Source: Lachnospiraceae bacterium
Lineage (GTDB): Bacteria > Bacillota > Clostridia > Lachnospirales > Lachnospiraceae
Length of the DNA stretch: 45,949 nt
Direction: 5' to 3'
Assembly: GCA_017624835.1 (NCBI GenBank)
Contig: JAGAMG010000013.1
Location: forward strand, 1-45,949
Each line of letters opens with the position of its first letter. The stretch's first letter is position 1. The notes below the pieces were generated by a model. That model saw only the letters and a list, made by a program, of their open reading frames with translations. It made no database searches and was not told the DNA's origin. Shown here piece after piece: positions 43,947 to 45,949 of this stretch. The position numbers and the translations under genes were made by a program.

Positions 43947-45713
43947 TTATCTTCTATAAACTCTCATATAAGGATAATCTACTACTTCCCTTGGCTGAAA
44001 TTCTTGCTCCAGCCAATTCATCAAAAAAACATCCTCTGCAAAGGCTCCGATATCTCCATAGCAGCTTTCCAGAATCACCACGTCCGGATATCTGTCCGGA
44101 TTCATTTCCCAATATGCCAAAAGAGTTTCATTATAGGTAGGCGTACTGATGGTACTGGGAACTGCCACACGACAATCCCCATGGAGATAGGAAAATTGTG
44201 ACATTCCCACATACATTACAGTACTTTCCTCCGGTACTGCCTCTGCCCATATCTCCTGATTGGAATTATAGCGGTAAGCAGTCATATAATTTGCCAGAAT
44301 CCCTTTCCGAAAACCATCATGGTTGTAGCCTCTGATTTCGAAAATGGTACTGGGTACCAGCTCTCCACCGATAATACGGAAACAATAACCAAAACAACTG
44401 CTAAATACCATACAAATACTCAGTAATGTTATTATCCCCTTTTGCATTTCTTTTCCATACTCTGTAAAATATCCATTCCAACAAAGAAGCCCCCCCAACA
44501 TGCCCATAATAAAATAAGGCGCTAATAAAGACGGATTCCAATTGGACAACAACAATACACCACAATAATTCACCGAAGAAGCTAAAATCAAATAAAAACC
44601 AGTCTTTTCTTTTTTTCCCGTTTTTTGATAACAATAAATGCCGGTAATTGCTACTGCAATATAAATCAAACGGGTATAAGATGCATTATAGGTGTGTGTA
44701 AACCAGGTATAAAACATAAAAGCCAAATGCACCAGAAAAAAAATTATTAGGAAGCTGCTGCTCACATCCATTCCTTTTTCTACAGTTTGGATACCGCCTC
44801 CGCTTCTTTTCTGCTTCCTGCGATTTCCTATCTTTACAATTGCCAAAGTCAATACTGCGGCTACGATACCGCTACCCAGCAATTGTACCCCCATTATTCC
44901 AAAACTTTCCAAATAAATCAGTAATTTTTCAAGCCAACTTTGCTGATGAGAGCCATCGCCAAGAACATGGGGAAGCACCTGTAATAACTGCCCCCAAGTC
45001 ATATAGGAGAACACATATGCCAAAAATACAACGGCGCTAATGATGCAGGGGGCTATCAAACACAAAACTTCTCTCCAAAAGAAATTTTTCTTTTGGAAAA
45101 ATAGCACTCCCAGACAAAAAGGAAGCAACAACACCATACTGGGATATGCCAACACATCACAGGTCAGCCAAATCCCCGCCGCTGCAAGCAACCAAAGCTT
45201 TCCCTTCAACGGGGAATTGCTACAAAAATAACACATAAAACTCATTATAAGCAAAGCCCAAAACCAAAGATGCAAATTGGAATACTCCGGTATAAAAATA
45301 CTTTTTGGGGAACACACAAAGAACACCAGTGCCAAGGCTCCCGCGCCCTTTTTGCCAAGCTCAGGCTTACATGCAAACAAGGAACGATACAAAGACCAAG
45401 TCACCAGACCATGTATCACAAAATAGACCACTCGCAAGTATATATTCAGAAAATCTACACTTCCTCCTGCAAGCCACAAAAAAGGACGAATTAACAGGGC
45501 AGTAAATAGGGCTGAGGTCTGATGGGGCTCCCACATTTCCAGCAAAAGCTTGTCTCCTTTTGCAAGACGATAACCAATCATCACTCCATAGCCTTCATCC
45601 ACATCTGCACCTACCAGTATATTTTTTACAATATATGCCAAAAGCGCCAATAACAACAGTACAAACCAGATTTTTTGTTTTTTATCCGCATTACTCTTCA
45701 TATAAATATCCAT
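43947..45713 (-). CDS. GT-C-like polytopic membrane protein, tandem copy A
   Basis: A 588-residue paralogue of the next gene, collinear over its length: GADVDEGYGVMIGYRL, LLEMWEPHQTSALFTAL, VDFLNIYLR, SPKSIFIPEYSNLHLW, VLGDGSHQQSWLEKLL, PSTISTPTYNETLLAYWEM and NPDRYPDVVILESCYGD. The start is uncertain: the first ATG (45713) has no clear SD, and a second ATG four codons on is equally possible. A promoter lies about 40-70 bp upstream. It is probably an envelope-polymer or lipid-linked glycosyltransferase, but nothing adjacent identifies the pathway. Confidence 0.75.
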   Translation of the reverse strand: MDIYMKSNADKKQKIWFVLLLLALLAYIVKNILVGADVDEGYGVMIGYRLAKGDKLLLEMWEPHQTSALFTALLIRPFLWLAGGSVDFLNIYLRVVYFVIHGLVTWSLYRSLFACKPELGKKGAGALALVFFVCSPKSIFIPEYSNLHLWFWALLIMSFMCYFCSNSPLKGKLWLLAAAGIWLTCDVLAYPSMVLLLPFCLGVLFFQKKNFFWREVLCLIAPCIISAVVFLAYVFSYMTWGQLLQVLPHVLGDGSHQQSWLEKLLIYLESFGIMGVQLLGSGIVAAVLTLAIVKIGNRRKQKRSGGGIQTVEKGMDVSSSFLIIFFLVHLAFMFYTWFTHTYNASYTRLIYIAVAITGIYCYQKTGKKEKTGFYLILASSVNYCGVLLLSNWNPSLLAPYFIMGMLGGLLCWNGYFTEYGKEMQKGIITLLSICMVFSSCFGYCFRIIGGELVPSTIFEIRGYNHDGFRKGILANYMTAYRYNSNQEIWAEAVPEESTVMYVGMSQFSYLHGDCRVAVPSTISTPTYNETLLAYWEMNPDRYPDVVILESCYGDIGAFAEDVFLMNWLEQEFQPREVVDYPYMRVYRR

Positions 45714-45753
45714 TCTGTCTTTACTTTATCTCATGCTTTGTATCCTATTCTTT

Positions 45754-45782
45754 ATCATATCAATATTTAATGTCCGGGGCAA
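45754..45782 (-). promoter_or_regulatory. Promoter of the tandem membrane protein pair
   Basis: Leftward TTGCCC (45782-45777), 17 bp, TATGAT (45759-45754). Confidence 0.4.
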
Positions 45783-45832
45783 GGGTTGCACTCCTTTTTC
45801 CATAATTCCTTGAGTTTCCGCAAAATGTAATT

Positions 45833-45949
45833 TCAAAATGAATATAGCATCCAAAAGTACCAATCTGCCGATTTTTTTGAGGTCGAGAATGGCAGTTCTG
45901 TGAGTAGAGGCACTTTAATAAGCCCCGCCGGAACCGGACTTTGGGAGAA
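45833..45949 (-). other. Open reading frame entering from the right edge (38 codons)
   Basis: A minus-strand frame is open from the last base to a TGA at 45835-45833 (..AGLIKVPLLTELPFSTSKK..WMLYSF). It may be the tail of a gene outside the window, or chance. The serine/leucine-rich ending has no motif I recognise. AAGTCC/GGGGCTT near the edge could instead be part of a hairpin. Confidence 0.25.

Noticed and set aside
45880-45949. T-box or other riboswitch at the right edge (GGTTCCGGCGGGGCTT on the minus strand)
   Set aside because: It lacks the conserved T-box antiterminator bulge sequence and no complete aptamer can be drawn in the bases available.

Overview
The window reads as chromosome of a low-to-mid GC, flagellated, spore-forming Firmicute, most likely a gut Lachnospiraceae-type Clostridia. 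The reasons are the linkage mbl-flgF-flgG and comFC-yvyF, spore-coat genes (cotJ), a YjfB-type motility protein, clostridial cdaA-cdaR-glmM and ftsE-ftsX-LytM-ctpA operons, and AAAGGAGG-type ribosome binding sites. Nearly every gene lies on the minus strand. The only clear plus-strand protein genes are two paralogous membrane proteins at 28555 and 32971.

Layout, left to right. 1-335: a large structured RNA candidate cut by the window edge, and a bidirectional terminator shared with leuA. 333-2331: leuA and an HPr gene. 2427-10984: a long run transcribed leftwards, recD2, comFC, yvyF, two unknown membrane proteins, cdaA, cdaR, glmM (c-di-AMP synthesis and cell-wall precursor supply). 11075-14359: mbl, flgF, flgG and a FlgJ-type rod protein, interrupted by about 250 bp of packed hairpins. 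14655-19574: uvrB-uvrA. 19725-27194: ftsE-ftsX, a LytM-type hydrolase, ctpA, and a 1057-residue membrane protein made of two copies of one unit. 27254-34536: a PucR/CdaR-type regulator, the two plus-strand GT-C-like paralogues, yjfB, cvfB, an acyl-ACP thioesterase and an unknown membrane protein. 34649-38726: spore coat cotJAB (fused) and cotJC, then an AAA ATPase-esterase-esterase operon. 38869-40937: an rtcB-prfH RNA-repair/ribosome-rescue operon behind a promoter, short leader ORF and intrinsic terminator. 40999-42093: a GNAT-like protein with a small partner, and a single tRNA-Gln(CUG). 42143-45713: a tandem pair of polytopic membrane proteins.

The parts most worth a second look are these. 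(1) The rtcB gene carries a single in-frame amber codon that separates the metal-site half from the half with the guanylylated histidine, and a well-placed Shine-Dalgarno/ATG lies just after the stop. (2) An attenuator-like leader precedes that operon. (3) Three different duplications of large GT-C-like membrane proteins occur: in-frame fusion, tandem, and dispersed with the promoter copied too. (4) CotJA and CotJB are fused, and their ribosome binding site sits inside a long hairpin. (5) A G-rich/C-rich long-helix RNA lies at the left edge; its wobble pairs point to plus-strand transcription.

No rRNA, CRISPR array, transposase or phage gene was seen. Function calls rest on motif recognition by eye; no database search was possible.
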